Below, in pieces: positions 29,239-38,234 of a DNA stretch of 46,970 nucleotides. The position numbers and the translations under genes were made by a program. The notes beneath the pieces are model-generated. The model made no database searches. It was not told the origin of the DNA and was given only the letters and a program-made list of their open reading frames with translations. Within the stretch, counting starts at the first letter, position 1, and every line of letters starts with the position of its first letter. Source of the stretch: Gemmatimonadaceae bacterium (GTDB lineage Bacteria; Gemmatimonadota; Gemmatimonadetes; Gemmatimonadales; Gemmatimonadaceae); assembly GCA_026786185.1 (NCBI GenBank), contig JAJAYP010000057.1, forward strand, positions 1 through 46,970. The letters run 5' to 3'.

Positions 29239-30548
29239 CAGCTGTCGTCCCGTCGTTCCGGCTCGCGCGGCGGCACGTCCGTCCTCGAGGAGCTGACGTC
29301 ACGCTCGTCCAGGGCGAAGAGGTAGCGCGCCGCGTCGACGATGCCGAGACCATGTCCATTCGCCGCAGCCGCGCGGAGGCGGACCGTGGGCTCGTGCAGG
29401 AACTTGTTCATGAGGGAGTGTGAGAAATGATCGACAGCGGCGCGCTGGTCGGCAGTGAGATCGGGAATGCGGCGGAACGTCTCCGCGAGTTCGCGATCGC
29501 GCATGCGATTCATCTCGTCGCGGAACTGGGTGAGCACCGGTACGGCAGCGAGTCCAGCCACCCACTGCCAGAATTTTTCGACCTCGGCCGTCACCACCGC
29601 CTCGGCCGCAGGCAGCGCGCCGTGACGACGGGCGAGATTGGAATTCACAACGGCGTGCAGGTCATCCATGTCGTACAGGAACACATTGTCGAGCTGGGCG
29701 ACCGCTGGATCGACGTCGCGCGGCACGGCAATGTCGAGAATGCAGAGCGGCCGATCACCCCGACGCGCGACGGCCGCGCGGACGCGCTCCGCACTGACCA
29801 CCGGGCGTGGTGCGGCGGTGGAACAGAGCAGCAGGTCGACGTCGGCCAGCGCCTCCCACGCGTCGTCGTAATGCACAGCGGTCGCGCCGTACTGCGCGGC
29901 GAGCTCCGACGCTCGCGCGAAGGTGCGATTGGCCACGACGGCGGCCCGGACCCCCTCCTGCTGCAGTGAGGCCAGCGCGAGCTCGGCCATCTCTCCCGCG
30001 CCGAGGACCATCGCGCGCCGTCCGGCGAGCCTGCCGAAGATCTTCTTGGAGAGCTGGACCGCAGCCGAACTGACGCTCAGTGCGCCGTGGCCGAGCGTCG
30101 TCTCGCTGCGCACGCGTCCCCCCACGAGCAAGGCACTCTGGAAGAGCCGGTTCAGCACTGTGCCCGCGGCAGGCCGGCAGCCCTCCCACGCGTCGCGCAC
30201 CTGCCCGTGGATCTGCGCCTCACCGACGACCATCGAATCCATTCCCGACGCGACGCGAAAGAGATGCGCTACGGCGTCGCGGTCGCGCCGCACGTATCCG
30301 TACGCACTCGCATCGGCGTCGAGCCGTTGCGACAGCAGCGCCCACCCCGCCGACACGGCGTCTCCCTCGCCCTCGACCAGGTACAGCTCGGTGCGATTGC
30401 ACGTCGACAGCAACACGCCTTCGCGCGTACGCGCGCCGTCGCGCAGGTGAGCGAGTGCAGGGAGCACGTCGGGACCACGAAACGCGAGCCGCTCGCGTAC
30501 ATCGAGCGGTGCGCCGTGATGGCTCACGCCGACGACGATCACCGCCAT
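29238..30548 (-). CDS. hemA: glutamyl-tRNA reductase
   Basis: VGVSHHGAPLDVRERLAF; VLLSTCNRTELYLV; GMDSMVVGEAQIHGQVRDAW; MVLGAGEMAELA. Confidence 0.97.
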   Translation of the reverse strand: MAVIVVGVSHHGAPLDVRERLAFRGPDVLPALAHLRDGARTREGVLLSTCNRTELYLVEGEGDAVSAGWALLSQRLDADASAYGYVRRDRDAVAHLFRVASGMDSMVVGEAQIHGQVRDAWEGCRPAAGTVLNRLFQSALLVGGRVRSETTLGHGALSVSSAAVQLSKKIFGRLAGRRAMVLGAGEMAELALASLQQEGVRAAVVANRTFARASELAAQYGATAVHYDDAWEALADVDLLLCSTAAPRPVVSAERVRAAVARRGDRPLCILDIAVPRDVDPAVAQLDNVFLYDMDDLHAVVNSNLARRHGALPAAEAVVTAEVEKFWQWVAGLAAVPVLTQFRDEMNRMRDRELAETFRRIPDLTADQRAAVDHFSHSLMNKFLHEPTVRLRAAAANGHGLGIVDAARYLFALDERDVSSSRTDVPPREPERRDDS

Positions 30549-31147
30549 GCCGACACCCGTGCCGCGAGCTCGCCACTCTCGACGGCGTCGCAGAATCGCT
30601 CGTCGATCAGCAGGTCGGCGCGGCGACGCCAGGACTCCCCCTTGCCGTCGTCGAGCAGTCGCCGGCGCAGCGCGGACAGGTCGGACAGCGCACTCGCGTA
30701 TCGCGCATCGAATCGCATGGCGATCGCATCGCGAATGCGCGCGGCGGCGCTGGGCACGCCACCGGCGCTCACCCCGACGATGAGCGCACCGAGGCGATGC
30801 GTCGCCATCGTCGAGAAGCTGCCCTCGCCCGGCGCGTCGGCGACGTTGACGAGGCGCCCGGCGGTGCGCGCGTCGAGCGCCGCGGCGGCGTTGACCGCCC
30901 GGTCATCGGTCGCGACGACGACGAGCTGTGCGTCCGCGATGTCCGACGTCGCATACGTCCGCGTCATGAGCTCCAGTCGCCCGCCCGACACCCGGTCGTG
31001 CAGCGGCTGGGCGATCGCCGGCGCCACCACACGCACGTGGGCGCCGGCGTCCAGCAACGCCGTCGCCTTGCGTACCGCCACCGCGCCGCCACCGACGACG
31101 AGTGCGCGAACCCCTGCGCCTTCGATGAGAATGGGGAACCCGCTCAC
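30539..31147 (-). CDS. precorrin-2 dehydrogenase/sirohydrochlorin ferrochelatase-like (Met8/CysG-N)
   Basis: VSGFPILIEGAGVRALVVGGGAVAVRKATALLDAGAHVRVVAP; LVVVATDDRAVN; LVNVADAP; GTG start overlapping the ccsA stop. Confidence 0.9.
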   Translation of the reverse strand: MSGFPILIEGAGVRALVVGGGAVAVRKATALLDAGAHVRVVAPAIAQPLHDRVSGGRLELMTRTYATSDIADAQLVVVATDDRAVNAAAALDARTAGRLVNVADAPGEGSFSTMATHRLGALIVGVSAGGVPSAAARIRDAIAMRFDARYASALSDLSALRRRLLDDGKGESWRRRADLLIDERFCDAVESGELAARVSAWR

Positions 31148-31953
31148 AGAAACCGACCCCGCGCATTCGTCTCCGCGACGCGAAACGCCACGTACAGCAC
31201 GATGACGGCGGCGAACGAGACACTGGAGTAGATCGCGGCGCGCCGCGCTTGCCATCCGCCCACCACTCGCCCGAGCGCGATGCCGGAGACGGCGAGCCAC
31301 GCGCCCATGGCCCAGATCACCTTGAGCACGCTCATCTCGCGGTACGCGAGCGAGTAGGACACCGCCAGCACGACTCCGAGCGTGAGTCCCAGCCAGCCTG
31401 CGATCGCCGCGAGGTGGTTCACACGGTCGAGCGTTGCGAGCGGAGGGAAAAACCGGTAGATCGCCCCGAACCGGCGTGACTTGAGCTCACGGCGCTCGAC
31501 GAGATACATGCAGCCCGCTGCGGCCGCGGTGCCGAACGCGGCGATGCCGAGGAAGCTCAGCGCGATGTGGGCGATCAGCCATGCGCCGCGGACGCCCGAC
31601 GGTTCCACGCCGGGAATCAGGCCGATGATGTTGGCGCACATCGTCGCGATCGCCGCCAGAGGCGCCGCCACGAGCGTAAGGCTCACGTCGCGCGCGACCA
31701 CCTCGGCAAACAGCAGCGTTGCGGCGAGGACGAGTCCGGCGAACGAGAGCGACGGCCCGAGTCCTGTGAGCGGCAGCTGGCCCACACGCTGCGCGTACGC
31801 GAACAGGCCGGCAGCGTGCGCCAACAGCCCTGCAGCGAGCAGCGCGGCGACTCCACGCACGGGCGGGCCCACCGGACGCGCAAACGGCGTCGCGGCAAGT
31901 GCCGCGGCGCCGATGTAACAGGTGATGGCGACGAAGTGGGCGATCGCGGTCAT
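31144..31953 (-). CDS. ccsA: cytochrome c biogenesis protein (CcsA/HemX-like)
   Basis: 269 aa multi-TM; HIALSFLGIAAFGTAAAAGCMYLVERRELKSR; WAMGAWLAVSGIALGRVVGGWQARRAA. Confidence 0.82.
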   Translation of the reverse strand: MTAIAHFVAITCYIGAAALAATPFARPVGPPVRGVAALLAAGLLAHAAGLFAYAQRVGQLPLTGLGPSLSFAGLVLAATLLFAEVVARDVSLTLVAAPLAAIATMCANIIGLIPGVEPSGVRGAWLIAHIALSFLGIAAFGTAAAAGCMYLVERRELKSRRFGAIYRFFPPLATLDRVNHLAAIAGWLGLTLGVVLAVSYSLAYREMSVLKVIWAMGAWLAVSGIALGRVVGGWQARRAAIYSSVSFAAVIVLYVAFRVAETNARGRFL

Positions 31954-31975
31954 GGCGGTCGCGTAATCTAATGCA

Positions 31976-32011
31976 CGGACAGGCGTTACGGCATCATGTC
32001 ACGCCTGTCCG
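31976..32011 (-). terminator. hairpin downstream of the LysM gene
   Basis: CGGACAGGCGT-TACGGCATCATGTC-ACGCCTGTCCG, perfect 11-bp stem. Confidence 0.6.
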
Positions 32012-32019
32012 GGACTGAC

Positions 32020-33201
32020 TCAGGGCATGCGCGCCGTGATCCGCACACTTTCACCCACGCGAATGGCCGGAAGCTCCTGCGACGTGATGCGGGCCGAGGC
32101 GCCGAACGGCGTCACGCGCACCACTTCGCCGCGCGCGATCTCGATCTCCGGGATCGCGGGCCCGATGTCGCTCGTCATTTCCTTGCGCGGGCGATAGACC
32201 AGGATCTCGTCGCCGATGCGCACGCCATCCTTCGCCGCCAAATCGAACAGGACGTAGTAGTTCAGCGAGGGCAGTACCGTCTTGTCCCGGTGGATGTATC
32301 GGATCTTTGCCGTCTGGCCGGCGTCCATGGCCACCGCAATGGGCGTCTGCGTGGCCCCGGCACCTGCCGTGTCCAGCGGAACGACGAACTGGTCGGTATC
32401 GAGATGGCTGTACAGCTCCACCACCTCCCCGAGCGCCGCGTCGCCGTCACGCGGCGGCCGCACCACCTGCACGATCGCCGTCGGGACGACGACCATGCCG
32501 ACGCCCTCGATGTACTCACCGAGTACGTACGTGAGATACCGTTCCCGTTCGGCCGCGACGCTGCCGGGGGGCGGTGACATCAGGACCTTGTCGTAGAGCT
32601 GGAAGTTGGTCGTCGCGTTGGGCTTCTCGATGCCGGGAATATCGGCGCCGATGAGAACCCGACCCGGACCACGCGGCCCCTTGTCTCCGTCGAAGTACGG
32701 CGCGCGCACCACGTTGCCGATCGCGACCCTCGGCGGCAACGCGGCGTTGGCCATTCCGTCCCGGTTCGGCCGGGGCATGATGCGCGGCGCGAAGATCGTG
32801 GGTCCGGCAACGCGACGTGGCTGCTCGGGCTCCTCGGGCTGCGCGCGAGTGAGCATGCGGGTCGTGTCGGACGGCGACGCACCGGCCGCGACGGCGGCCC
32901 CCGACGTGCGACCAGGCAGGCGAAGGGTCTCGCCCGGATAGATCCAGTGGGGATCCTCGATCTGGTCCGTGTTCAACCGATAGATCTCGGGCCACTGGAA
33001 TGGGTCGCCGAGGTAGGTCTGCGCGAGGTCCCACAGCGTGTCGCCACGCTTGACGATGTGCGTCGCCGAGTCGGTGCGCACGTTCTGCGCACATACACTG
33101 GCGGCGGAGCCGACCAGGACGAGGGCGGCGGCGCTGAATGACCAGCCGAGACGAGGAATCTTCACGCGCTCGAGGGCTGCTGCGCCTACGGAAAGGCGCA
33201 T
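32020..33201 (-). CDS. secreted LysM-domain protein with uncharacterised C-terminal region
   Basis: Signal peptide; LysM THIVKRGDTLWDLAQTYLGDPFQWPEIYRLNTDQIEDPHWIYPGETLRLP; ATG at 33201. Confidence 0.88.
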   Translation of the reverse strand: MRLSVGAAALERVKIPRLGWSFSAAALVLVGSAASVCAQNVRTDSATHIVKRGDTLWDLAQTYLGDPFQWPEIYRLNTDQIEDPHWIYPGETLRLPGRTSGAAVAAGASPSDTTRMLTRAQPEEPEQPRRVAGPTIFAPRIMPRPNRDGMANAALPPRVAIGNVVRAPYFDGDKGPRGPGRVLIGADIPGIEKPNATTNFQLYDKVLMSPPPGSVAAERERYLTYVLGEYIEGVGMVVVPTAIVQVVRPPRDGDAALGEVVELYSHLDTDQFVVPLDTAGAGATQTPIAVAMDAGQTAKIRYIHRDKTVLPSLNYYVLFDLAAKDGVRIGDEILVYRPRKEMTSDIGPAIPEIEIARGEVVRVTPFGASARITSQELPAIRVGESVRITARMP

Positions 33202-33320
33202 GGGAAACGGAGGCGCCGCGCCGGAAATGACGGGGCTTGTCCGTAGGACGACTGACCCCTCGGGGGGATACCGGCGGCAGGCGCCGGGCCCCGCCCGGCA
33301 CCCCTCCTTCCCGGGCAACG

Positions 33321-35249
33321 CTAACGCATCGTGAGTCCGCCCGTCCGGTTCTCCCGCGCCTTCTCGCGGACCCGCTGCGCGACGATGCACGCCGCTGCCG
33401 CGCGCCGGGCGACATCCGCACCCGCGACGAACCGCTCCCGATCGAAGCGCGGTCCGAGGGCCGCGCGTGCCGTATCCGCAACCGTCGTCATGCCTGACGG
33501 ATAGGCCGCCGCGGAGAACGTGAAATCCGTCGCAGCCCCTGCGGTGTCGCCCAGGATGAGCCTGGCCCGCGCGCGGTTGATGTAGGCGAGCGACGGCGCA
33601 CAGAACGCACCACGACGCATCGCGGCCAGTGCGGAGTCGGCGTCTGCATGGCCCAGTCGAGCATCTCCATCGCGAAGCGCTGCCGACGAAAGCACGCCGA
33701 AAGCCATGCCTCGGTACCGTTCGCAGCGGGTCCGCCATCCGCCCAGCGTCTCCGCGATCGGCCGGCGACCGGCGGGCAGTTCGCATCGCCGCGCCGCTCT
33801 CTCACGCAGCGCCTTCGTCCGATCATCGTTCGCCGTGGTGCGGGTCGGCCCGGTCCTCACCATGCGCGCCATCATGTAGATGTTGCCATCCGTACCGTTG
33901 TCTGCCTGCCTGCCGCTCCAGAGCGTCCGGGTCGACGAATCGCCGTACGTCATCGCGAGACGAAGCGCGTCCTCGAAGCCGCGATTGGGCACGGGCGCGG
34001 CGCGATACGCTCGATCGAGCGACGCCAACCACGACCGGATGGAATCCCGCAGGGCGGGCGGCTCACGCAACTCCATGTCGTGCAGTGCACCGGCGAGATC
34101 GGCGAGCGCACGCGGGTCCTCCGGATGCTCTTCGACCAGACGCGCCACCCAGCGCAGCGCCTCGCCCGGCTCCTCGATCGCGTTCGCGAACAGCGCCATG
34201 TGATGCAGGCGTTCCGCGTCCAGGTTCCTGGCCCCCCAGAGCCGTTCATGCATCGAGGCGTACTTCCGCTCGCCGCTCTGGAAGAACCGGAACATGTCGA
34301 AACCGCCGATGGTCGATCTCGACGCACGCGCGTAGGCCCAGCCGGCCGGATGGCTCGGGAAGTAGCGCTTGAGCGAATCGGCCACATCCACGGACTGGCG
34401 CGGACGAAAGTGGGATGGGCCGCCGAACCAGGCGGGATCGATGTCACGTGCCGCAACGAATGACGCATACGACGGTTCCCGCGACGCCGTCCCGCCAATG
34501 ATGATCCAGGGCCGCACGCCGTCCGCATCGAACTCGTCCTGCTCGAGATCGAGCACGGTGAGACCGAGCGCCAGGAAGGTGCGCGGGAGTGTGAGGGTCG
34601 CGACGTACGTACCGTCGGGAGCGCGTGTCAGCGTCCCGAGCGAGTCTCCGAGTCCGGCGAACACCTCGCCGCCGAACGCAGACGGATAGGCGCCCGCGCC
34701 CGTGGCCTGTCGCCCAACGAGGATCAGCGTTGGCGTTGGCGACATCCATTCCGCGGGCTGGTACCGCACGCTGAGCTGCCCCCCGGGCACTGGACGAGCG
34801 GGCGAGAAGGTCAGCCGGCTCGTGCCCGCCGCCTCGAGGCTTGCACGATGTGGCCACGCCACGACAGCGGCGACGGCGGCCGCGGCCACGAGCCCCGCAC
34901 CGATGACCATTCGTCGCGACCGGTTGCGGTGCGGGGCGATGCGCGATGCTGATGCGCGAGGCTCGCGTGCAAGCGGATCCCCGACCAGCAGCGTCGGCAT
35001 GGCAGCGACCGTCGCCGCGCGATTCGCCGACGCGTCGATGCGACTCCAGAGTCCCGCCGGGGCAATCGCGCCCTCCGTCGCGCGAAGTGCCGACCCCAAC
35101 CCGCGAATCTCCTCGACGATGCCGCGACACCGCTCACAGTGGGCGAGATGTCGGCCGACCCGCGAGCCGGCCGCGCCGTCGCGATCATCGTCCACGTGCG
35201 CAGAGAGCGCGTCGAAGCCGGGATGAGTCATCCAGAGCTCACTGGTCAT
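33321..35249 (-). CDS. zinc-finger anti-sigma factor fused via one TM to a large TPR-like C-terminal region
   Basis: RHLAHCERCRG (HxxxCxxC); TM MVIGAGLVAAAAVAAVVAW; start codon overlaps the upstream sigma gene stop (ATGA). Confidence 0.8.
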   Translation of the reverse strand: MTSELWMTHPGFDALSAHVDDDRDGAAGSRVGRHLAHCERCRGIVEEIRGLGSALRATEGAIAPAGLWSRIDASANRAATVAAMPTLLVGDPLAREPRASASRIAPHRNRSRRMVIGAGLVAAAAVAAVVAWPHRASLEAAGTSRLTFSPARPVPGGQLSVRYQPAEWMSPTPTLILVGRQATGAGAYPSAFGGEVFAGLGDSLGTLTRAPDGTYVATLTLPRTFLALGLTVLDLEQDEFDADGVRPWIIIGGTASREPSYASFVAARDIDPAWFGGPSHFRPRQSVDVADSLKRYFPSHPAGWAYARASRSTIGGFDMFRFFQSGERKYASMHERLWGARNLDAERLHHMALFANAIEEPGEALRWVARLVEEHPEDPRALADLAGALHDMELREPPALRDSIRSWLASLDRAYRAAPVPNRGFEDALRLAMTYGDSSTRTLWSGRQADNGTDGNIYMMARMVRTGPTRTTANDDRTKALRERAARRCELPAGRRPIAETLGGWRTRCERYRGMAFGVLSSAALRDGDARLGHADADSALAAMRRGAFCAPSLAYINRARARLILGDTAGAATDFTFSAAAYPSGMTTVADTARAALGPRFDRERFVAGADVARRAAAACIVAQRVREKARENRTGGLTMR

Positions 35250-35821
35250 GTCGAACCTCGCAGCAGGTCGCGCAGCTGGCGCCGCGCACGATGAAGTCGC
35301 ACTTCCGAGTTGGCGACGGAAATTCCGAGCGCCTCGGCGATCTCCCGGTGGTCGAAGCCCTCGAGCTCCCGGAGCAGGAAGACGGTCCGATGCTCCTCGG
35401 ACAGGAGCGTCACTGCCTTCTGGATCGTCAGCCGATCCAGCACGTGGTCCGCTCTCGCGACGAGCGAGGCGACGCCGTCGATGCTCACTTCGCGACGGCG
35501 TCGTCCACTTCGCAGCAGGACCAGCGCCTGGCGGACCGCGACGCGACGAAGCCAGGCGGGAAAGGTCGCCGTCGCGCCGGTGAAACCGCGAAGCGCCATT
35601 GGCAGCCGGACGAACAGGTCCTGCGTGACGTCCTCCGCGTCGGCTGAACACCTCGTGTACCGACGCGCGACGGCGAATACCATGTCTCCGTACAACACGA
35701 AGAGCCCGCCCAGCGAGTCCCGGTCGCCTGCGATGGTCAGGTCCAGTCGGTCTCGCAGCGACACCACGACATCGGCGGTGAGCGTCACGGCGGCAGCGGT
35801 TCCGTTTCGTGGGCGGGGCAT
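35246..35821 (-). CDS. ECF-type RNA polymerase sigma factor
   Basis: 191 aa; YTRCSADAEDVTQDLFVRLPMAL (region 2) and LSEEHRTVFLLRELEGFDHREIAEALGISVANSEVRLHRARRQLRDLL (region 4). Confidence 0.95.
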   Translation of the reverse strand: MPRPRNGTAAAVTLTADVVVSLRDRLDLTIAGDRDSLGGLFVLYGDMVFAVARRYTRCSADAEDVTQDLFVRLPMALRGFTGATATFPAWLRRVAVRQALVLLRSGRRRREVSIDGVASLVARADHVLDRLTIQKAVTLLSEEHRTVFLLRELEGFDHREIAEALGISVANSEVRLHRARRQLRDLLRGST

Positions 35822-35896
35822 GACTGAGGATGCCGGAAGGGGGCGAAAGCTTACAGTGCTCCCTGTGTGACGCGCCGCGCGCTCCTCACGAAACGA

Positions 35897-35927
35897 GGCG
35901 GCGACGAACCCGAGTGGGTCCGCCGCC
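35897..35927 (-). terminator. candidate terminator hairpin downstream of ssb
   Basis: GGCGGCG-acga-ACCC-gagt-GGGT-c-CGCCGCC, bulged 7+4-bp stem starting 27 nt past the ssb stop. Confidence 0.5.
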
Positions 35928-35953
35928 GCGATCTTTCCACATTCCTGGCCGTG

Positions 35954-36466
35954 TCAGAACGGCAGGTCGTCGTCCTCGTCGGCGAGCGCACCCGGGAAGT
36001 CCTCGAAGTCGTCCCCGCCCGCGCCTGCCTTCGCCTTCGCCGGAGCTGCCGACCGCGCGCGCGTCCCTCCGGCCGCTTCCGCATCCCCGTCCGCGCCCCC
36101 GCTCCGAGATCCGCCGCCCGAGCCTCCGCCGAGCATGATCAGCTCGCGCACATTGATCTCGGTGGAGTATCGCGTCTGGTTCTCCTTGTCCTGCCACTGG
36201 CGATACTCGATCCGCCCTTCCACGTAGAGCTTGTCACCCTTCTTCACATACTTCTCGACGATGTCCGCGAGCTGCGAGCTCTTGGTGTTCCACACCACGC
36301 AGCGATGCCATTCGGTCTTTTCCTGCTTGGATCCGCTCGCATCGTTCCACGATCGGCTTGTGGCGAGCGAGAAGGTCGCGACCCGGTTGCCCCCCGTCGT
36401 CGAGCGAACCTCGGGATCGTTCCCGAGGTTTCCAATCAGCGTCACCTTGTTCAAGCTCCGGCTCAT
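35954..36466 (-). CDS. ssb: single-stranded DNA-binding protein
   Basis: MSRSLNKVTLIGNLGNDPEVRSTTGGNRVATFSLATSRSW; acidic tip DFPGALADEDDDLPF. Confidence 0.97.
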   Translation of the reverse strand: MSRSLNKVTLIGNLGNDPEVRSTTGGNRVATFSLATSRSWNDASGSKQEKTEWHRCVVWNTKSSQLADIVEKYVKKGDKLYVEGRIEYRQWQDKENQTRYSTEINVRELIMLGGGSGGGSRSGGADGDAEAAGGTRARSAAPAKAKAGAGGDDFEDFPGALADEDDDLPF

Positions 36467-36523
36467 ACACTCCTCCCTGGGCGAGATGTCGTTGCATCGC
36501 CAACATGCTAAAGATAAAGTCCA

Positions 36524-36537
36524 GGTGCGGGGGCACC
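36524..36537 (-). terminator. candidate terminator hairpin after rimI
   Basis: GGTGC-CCCC-GCACC on the minus strand, followed by TGGACTTTATCTTT. Confidence 0.45.
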
Positions 36538-36601
36538 AATCTGCTGCACACATCCTTGAAACAGCTGCGTTTGCGACTGCGACTTCATGTGACACCTTAC
36601 T

Positions 36602-37099
36602 TCACGACGGCACCAGATCCCGCCTGAGCAGCAGCGCGTCCTCGTTCGGGTGCTGATAGTAGCCTCGCCGGCGCCCGACCTGCACGAAGTCCAGCGATCG
36701 ATAGAGCCCGCGCGCGGCCGCGTTCGACTCGCGGACTTCCAGGTAGAGCGCGCGAACGCCGTCGGCGACCATGTCGAGGATGATCTGGTCCAGCAGCGCG
36801 CGCGCCACACCGCGCCCTCTCGCATCGGGTGCTACCGCGACGTCGGCGATCTCGCCTTCGTCCGCCATCACGAGGGCGAGCACGTATCCCACGAGCACCG
36901 GTGCCGCACCACCCTCACCGCTGGCCCTCCCTGATTCCTCCGCAACGAGCACGCGCATGTGGCGCAATGCGTGGGCGGCCGACAGTGTCTCGAAACTCCA
37001 CGGATCGGAGAACGAGACGCGCTCGATCGACGCCATGGCGTCGAGATCAGCCGGCACACATCGCCTGACGGTCAGGGTCACGTTGGCGAACGCGCTCAT
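36602..37099 (-). CDS. rimI: ribosomal protein alanine N-acetyltransferase RimI (GNAT)
   Basis: LTVRRCVPADLDAMASIERVSFSDPWSFETL; IADVAVAPDARGRGVARALLDQII; LEVRESNAAARGLYRSLDFVQVGRRRGYY. Confidence 0.93.
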   Translation of the reverse strand: MSAFANVTLTVRRCVPADLDAMASIERVSFSDPWSFETLSAAHALRHMRVLVAEESGRASGEGGAAPVLVGYVLALVMADEGEIADVAVAPDARGRGVARALLDQIILDMVADGVRALYLEVRESNAAARGLYRSLDFVQVGRRRGYYQHPNEDALLLRRDLVPS

Positions 37100-37758
37100 C
37101 GCGGCACCAGCGGCCGACCGTGCTCCGATTCCCACCTGACCTGCGCCTCGGCCAGTCGTCCGTACGCGGGCTCCCAACGCGCCAGGTCGGCAGGTGGGGT
37201 CGAGTCGAGCATCTTTGTGAGATACACCACACTCCGCGCATGCGGCCCCGAATTCACGCCCGTCGTCCCCTCGCCGACCAGCCTTGCATCGGCGTGCTCC
37301 GCCGTACGTTCGACCTCCGATGAGGCAACACGACGCGCCGGCCACAGCAGCGAGATGTCGCCGTCGGCCGCGACGTCATAGAGTTCGACATAGTGCTCAC
37401 CGCGCAGCGCATCGAGCGCCGCGAGGAAGCGTCCCCGGGAGTGCATCCCGCTGGACGCGACAACCAGCGCCAGCGACGACACCGGGACGAGCGGTATTCC
37501 AATGGCCATCGCGATGCCCTTGGCAATTCCGCCCGCGATGCGCAGGCTGGTGAAGCTCCCGGGCCCGGCACCACACACGACGCGGCCGAGTTGCGCCGCC
37601 TCGACCCTGCACTCCTCGAGCACCGCGGCGACGGCGGGCATCAGGGCCTCGGAGTCGCGTCCCCGCATCGCCACGGTACGCTCGCCCACGAGCGTGGAGC
37701 CGTCCAGCACCGCCACGCTCCCCGCATAGGTCGCCGCATCCAGCGCGAGGGTGATCAT
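37096..37758 (-). CDS. tsaB: tRNA t6A biosynthesis protein TsaB
   Basis: [46 protein letters not shown]. Confidence 0.93.
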   Translation of the reverse strand: MITLALDAATYAGSVAVLDGSTLVGERTVAMRGRDSEALMPAVAAVLEECRVEAAQLGRVVCGAGPGSFTSLRIAGGIAKGIAMAIGIPLVPVSSLALVVASSGMHSRGRFLAALDALRGEHYVELYDVAADGDISLLWPARRVASSEVERTAEHADARLVGEGTTGVNSGPHARSVVYLTKMLDSTPPADLARWEPAYGRLAEAQVRWESEHGRPLVPR

Positions 37759-38234
37759 GCGTGCCACCCGGCGTACAACAGCCGGCGATCGGGATCGCCG
37801 GGGAGATGCTGCAGCGACAGAGTCACGTGCCCGCCGGTCAGTCGGTCACCCGCACGCTCCGGCCACTCGACGAGCACGACCGCCCGCGACGTCAACAGCT
37901 CGTCCCACCCGAGCTCCTCGAGCTGGTCGGGTCGCTCCAGTCGATAGAGGTCGAGGTGGTGCACGGGAGATCGCGGCGCCGAATATTCGTGCGCGAGCGC
38001 GAAGGTAGGCGAGGTCACCGCTTCCGTGACGCCATACCCGGTGCAGATCGCCTGCACCAGCGTGGTCTTGCCGGCGCCCAGTTCACCGGACACGGTGCCC
38101 AGCAGCGGCGCGTGCGTCGCGCGGCCGAACCGAAGTCCCCAGTCGCGAAGCTGTTCCTCGCTCATCGCGAGCGCCCCGCGATCGGCGAGGGCGGGCACGA
38201 GCGGCGGGTGCACCGGCGCCGGTGTCTCGGTCAC
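37755..38234 (-). CDS. tsaE: tRNA t6A biosynthesis ATPase TsaE
   Basis: [55 protein letters not shown]. Confidence 0.95.
   Translation of the reverse strand: MTETPAPVHPPLVPALADRGALAMSEEQLRDWGLRFGRATHAPLLGTVSGELGAGKTTLVQAICTGYGVTEAVTSPTFALAHEYSAPRSPVHHLDLYRLERPDQLEELGWDELLTSRAVVLVEWPERAGDRLTGGHVTLSLQHLPGDPDRRLLYAGWHA

Noticed and set aside
33202-33320. ydaO/c-di-AMP riboswitch upstream of the LysM gene
   Set aside because: Could not match conserved ydaO core sequence; retained only as an unassigned structured leader candidate.
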